A DNA stretch of 64,000 nucleotides from Eucalyptus grandis (Eukaryota > Streptophyta > Magnoliopsida > Myrtales > Myrtaceae), in NCBI RefSeq assembly GCF_016545825.1, contig NC_052613.1, positions 54,976,112-55,040,111 of the forward strand. The letters run 5' to 3'. Shown one piece after another: positions 56,154-64,000 of this stretch. A program made the position numbers and the translations under genes. Under the pieces are notes generated by a model that was not told the origin of the DNA, did no database searches, and saw only the letters and a list, made by a program, of their open reading frames with translations. Every line of letters begins with the position of its first letter. Position 1 is the first letter of the stretch.

Positions 56154-56626
56154 GAATATATAAATATTAGATCACGCATTTATCTAATAACTTAAATTTT
56201 TTGAACGGTTGACAATAGTTCTACTAAATCTCATACACCTTTATTTAATAACTTAAGTTTTTAAAACAGTCAACAATTATCTCATAAAATCTCATATCGT
56301 TGAATGTGGTGTGAGATTTTGGTGGCATCACTATTAACCGTTCCAAAGGTTTAAGTTATTAAATGAAAATGTGGTTTAATATTTATATATTTTAATGAAT
56401 GCATGGTTTAATATTTATATATTATAACACTTCCCCTCACACTTAGTCTGGTTTTTTTTGCCTAATACTAAGCATGTAAATATTTAATTAGAAAAGTAAA
56501 TGAAGATTGGTAAGATTTGAGCTCGGGACCTTGAATTCTAATTCCATGTAAGAATTTGTCAAATCACAGAAACTTAATTTATTAGATAAAAATGTTGTTT
56601 AATATTTATATATTCCAACACGCTCA
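56154..56626. mobile_element. Foldback/MITE-like element
   Basis: The left part (56154-56215: ATATATAAATATTA, CTAATAACTTAAA, GAACGGTT) is inverted at 56330-56395 (GAACGGTT-type AACCGTTCC, TTTAAGTTATTAAAT, TAATATTTATATAT). That makes imperfect terminal repeats of about 60 bp around a 115-bp centre. The outer word TTTAATATTTATATATT occurs twice more (about 56407 and 56592), so the element may extend to 56626. The exact ends and TSD are unclear. Confidence 0.55.
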
Positions 56627-59600
56627 TCAGCCTTGATTGGGTATTAATACTCAACACCGTAAGGGCTGGAAACCCCTTTAGCTTCTATCGCCTCCACTCC
56701 ACGGTCGGGAATTTGAGTATATCTACGTGGTTGCCGGTGGTGTACACACCAAGCTGCTGTGTGCACCGTGGAGAAGCGCTCATTCTTAATGCGACACGTG
56801 TGTAAAATGAGGAAATACACCCCAAGTATCAGCTTCCACTCTCTTCTTAACACATGATTTTATTGATTTCTCATTTAGGTCGTGCAGGAATATTGCAATC
56901 ATTTTTTTTTATGTCGAGAATTCAGTCTAATTTACCTTACGGGAATACGACACCAACTATATTTCGGGGGAGACTGACCAGTAATTCACCGCCAAAGTCT
57001 CTTGTTTAAATCATGAAACCACTCTGAGAGTTTCAAACCTCTGACCATCCGGTCCGTAGAAATGCAGAGAGGCACGACTCAACCAGCGTAGCCATTTGTG
57101 GGTGGGTAATATTGCAATCATTTATTGCGATAAAAATGTAGAAACTAGTTAATTTTTTTTCTTTTGCCGCAATTGTTTTACATGGAAACTCGTTAACAAA
57201 AGGCATGCAAAGTAAGAAAGCCATTACGAAAAGAAAGCCATAAGGAGTATTTCCTATAAAAAGCCGGCGAAAGGCCAAAGCCTAGAAAATCGCAAGAGTA
57301 CAGAAATCAGCCGATGAATTTGTCGGACCATTTCATCGCCAAGGTATGAATATGTAGCTACAATATGAAAGGACGAGGCACATCAACATTTGACCGGCAT
57401 GCAGGTTTAGCAAATATGTTAGGTAAGTACTCACGCCGTGCCAAGGAATAAAGAAAGGCAAAGCAAAGGGTTTGGTAACCAAAGGACGAAAGAATTCGTC
57501 GGTCAAATCTTGGCTTTCGGCATGTTCTAGATTCGCCTAAGCTCTTCCAAATTGACTGATTTAATCGATTCTTTATCGTCGACACGATCTGTCGGAGCCT
57601 CTGTCTCCATACATCCAAAAGCCAAATTCAATTTAAGCACGCCTCCTTTCTTCCCTCCCTGTAGCGCGAAAGGGAGCGATTTGAGAGAGAGAAGAAGGAT
57701 CGACGTTACGTCAAACAGGGCTCGGTCGTCAGTTGTCCTAATTATTTTTTATTTTTTCCATTTTCTCGGGCTGTCAACGAGTCATCCCAGGTGGTCCCCG
57801 AAAGCGACAGTGGAAAATTCGGGCTTCCCCATCGTTCGATTTCGTTTAATTTTTGGGGTTTGTTACGATAAAGCGCCGTGTTTTCTTTTCAGGCCGAACG
57901 GATGCTACGAGCAAGAGATTCACCCTATGGTCAAAGTCAAAAAAATCATGTCGACGATCGAGTGATGTTCTCTCGCCATTTCGTCAAGCTTCGCGGACGG
58001 TCTGTTTGGGGACGAATCCGGAACTCTTTTCTTCTTCGGGTCCCGCCAGGAAGAATTTAAGCTGTGATTGGACAAAAAGTTGAGAATGAAACGAATCTGC
58101 CATCACGAGAATTTCGACCGAGTTGCACACCGCAAGCAGTCTAATCTTCAAAAGCAAAAGGCGGGTTAGTGCTTAAATGGAAATTAAAGGTGTCCATGTG
58201 CCGAATATTCAAGTTGAGCGCGATGAATTTCGTATTCAAAACGGTATGAAATCTCTTATTCGAATTGACGTAGGAGCAAATCGATGTATAAAAAATTGGT
58301 GATTTATGTGGAAAATCTAGCTGACTCATAATTTCGAAAATCCACGTAAAAAAAGAGCAAGAAATTATAAAATCAAAAAGGAACACAACAAAATGAGCAA
58401 GGGTATAAATTGGGCATTTTTTAAGGGTTGATGGGCGACTCGCCCGTTGACCGACACGTGCGGCGTAGTTTAGAGAAGGGCATGGAAGGACACGCTGTGG
58501 AAGAAAAAAATCGCATCGTTAAGTGCACTAATTCGAAATTAAACGGCACGAGGTTCGGGCAGCCTCTCCGCTAATTGGGGAAGTCTTCTTCCTTAATCAA
58601 ATCGAAGTCAAACAAAGCGGTAAACCGACCTTCCCGAATCCCACCCGCCCCACAGCCCAAAACCTGTAAATATCTCCAAACGCCAGTGGCGATTTCCCAC
58701 ACCGACCCCCACGCGCTATAAGTCAAACCTCCTGTCCGTTGCCCGCCCCCACTCCTGTTCTCGTTGACAAAATCGATTGAGAAAATATCACCTTTTTCCG
58801 TTTCACTGTATTCCGATTTTTTGAAAATTAAAATCCTTCCTTGTAGATTATATTTGATCGGGAACACTCGTTAGTTAGACATCCCAATCATCATGATTAC
58901 AATTTTGATATATATTTATATATAACGAGTCGACGATTACATTAAATCAATAATGAGATTTAGTAGATATTAAAGAAATTATGAATTCTTTTATACATAT
59001 CTCGCGATGTATTATCTAATATAGAATTTGGATTCAACAATTTCAACTCATTAGAATACTTCAGCAACATTTTTCCACAATATTCAATCAAACCTGATGC
59101 GCATGAGCCAGCGCATGAAAAGAGTACCTAAGGACCGACTTTTAGGTACGTGTTGATTTGTTTGCTTAACACGCGCATGAAGATGTCACTTAACTTTATT
59201 TGAAACCACTCGATGAGACCGTGTACCTTGACGTAGCAAGTTGGGTGGGGGAGTCAACACACTTTACTTATCGAAGATGCGATTATTTACAATGTTTCTT
59301 ATTGTCACTTTATTGATCAAAAACGAAAAAGCTAATATCTACAAAAGAATAAAAAATAAGATGAGCACCATTTGTTTCAGGGAAAAAGCTACAAATACCC
59401 TAAATTATACTTTTTGTGATATAAAAAAACTTTAAATTATGTCTACCATGACGTATTTATCTCAAATTTTTATCATGACATAAAAAATTTTAAATTTGTA
59501 TTAACGTGACATATTTATTTTTACTTGCATGACATATGTACCTTCCATTAAGATTTACTTAGATGATTTTTCAGTCAAAATAACATTTTTTTTTAATTTT

Positions 59601-60195
59601 GTTTAAGGTTACGGGACGTGTTAACATAATTTGCTTTTTGAGATCTATGTAAGTGGAATGATTCTCATCGACAGAACTTTAATGGAGGGTAAATGTTTAA
59701 AACAATTATAAGTTCGAAATTTTTGATATCATGAAATACATTTAGGGTAAATAAGTTACACGGCTCAAAATTTAGGGAGATTTTTTTTATGGCTTTTGTC
59801 ATTTTATTTCACAAGTTGGGCGGTGTCCTAACATCCCTCGTGGGACGACAGCAGAGCAAATCCGCCATTTTCAAGAAATCAAAGGGCAAAACCGTCTTTC
59901 CGTGGCATGTATAAGTAGCTTTTCAGTTCGCTTTCCAACATCGCTTACTGCAAGAGGAAATCCCTCTCCTTCCCTCTCGCTCGCTCGCTCTCTCTCTCTC
60001 TCTAACTTCTCGCTTTTTCGGGCTTCGTTCGAACGGGTCATTTCTTTTCCCATTTCCCGGCGGCTCTTCGCCGCGAAAAAGGAGAAATCGCCGCCACCCT
60101 CCTTCCCTTCCCTTCCCTTCCCTCCTCCGACGATCGCCGTCGCGCTCGACCTCGCAACGGATTCTCTCTCGCCCTTGCACCTCGCTTGCTCCAGC
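56627..60195. other. Intergenic, no gene recognised
   Basis: Short ORFs (57552-57965, 58571-58867) lack motifs. 59385-59800 is AT-rich with ends that loosely mirror each other (AAGCTACAAATACCCTAAA against the complement of TTTAGGGAG...ATGGCTTTTG), perhaps another decayed MITE. A CT-rich run at 59978-60004 belongs to the upstream region of the next gene. Confidence 0.45.
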
Positions 60196-60481
60196 TATAA
60201 AGGAGAGCAGCGCTCGACGATAACGCCTCGGCTTTGCATGATCACGAGCCGCCCCTCCTCTCCTAGCATCGAACCGTCGCGGCGACATCGGGGGAGGGAC
60301 GCGGCTCCGCGCCGCCGCGACGGCGACTAGAGAGAGGACCGAGCGGGACGCGATGAATCGCTCGCCTGACGAGGCGCTCTAAGGTGGGGGAGGGGGAGCC
60401 TCGGGCGACCGATCGTGGTTGTGATTGGCGACGGCGGCGGCGCCGGCGGCGGAGGCGGTGAAGGGGACGCGGCGCGGGGCG
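60196..60481 (+). promoter_or_regulatory. TATA box and leader of the hexokinase-like gene
   Basis: TATAAAG at 60196-60202 would start transcription near 60230, giving a GC-rich leader of about 250 bases. An upstream ATG at 60238 opens a short ORF. The CT-repeat further upstream (59978-60004) is common in plant 5' regions. Confidence 0.45.

Positions 60482-64000
<3,519 letters not shown>

Overview
The window is plant nuclear DNA. It has spliced genes with GT-AG introns, NAC transcription factors, a RETICULATA-related plastid protein, a plant-type GH17 glucanase and a plant hexokinase-like gene, with AT-rich introns and many small nonautonomous DNA transposons. The expanded family of small SDR reductases resembling the CAD1 enzyme described from eucalypts suggests a woody rosid, perhaps Myrtaceae/Eucalyptus. 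That assignment is inference; nothing in the window proves the species.

Left part (about 0.7-25.9 kb): a segmental tandem array. Each unit has a minus-strand NAC gene followed by a plus-strand cinnamoyl-CoA-reductase-like (SDR108E) gene. Unit A (1.8-7.1 kb) keeps only a relic of the last NAC exon and a badly damaged reductase. Unit B (8.0-15.4 kb) has a complete NAC gene and a reductase reduced to promoter plus exon 2. Unit C (15.5-25.9 kb) has a complete NAC gene and a six-exon reductase that is intact except for one extra base in exon 1. The tail of a still earlier unit lies at 725-967, so the array probably continues upstream. Several transposons landed in single units, so the sister unit shows the empty site: an 8-bp-TSD hAT-type element (10931-12041) and three elements with TTA target duplications and GC-rich cores (968-1788, 7096-7955, 18583-19448).

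Middle part (28-49 kb): single-copy genes. In order they are a RETICULATA-related chloroplast protein (+, 8 exons, one probable frameshift), a DUF604/GT31-like Golgi glycosyltransferase (-, 3 exons), a TRAUCO/ASH2-type SPRY protein (+, 2 exons), a 941-aa secreted protein with beta-propeller-like repeats (+, 10 exons, with a leader holding three uORFs), and a GH17 beta-1,3-glucanase (-, 2 exons).

Right part (48.7-64 kb): about 11.7 kb without a recognisable gene. It holds a near-perfect 43-bp hairpin (49273-49396), a perfect 40-bp tandem duplication, a GC-rich block with clustered CACGTG boxes, a degenerate tandem array and a foldback element. The first six exons of a hexokinase-like (HKL1-type) gene then run off the right edge.

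The genes do not form an operon-like pathway. The main biological story is repeated duplication, decay and transposon bombardment of the NAC-reductase module. I found no convincing new multi-gene system.
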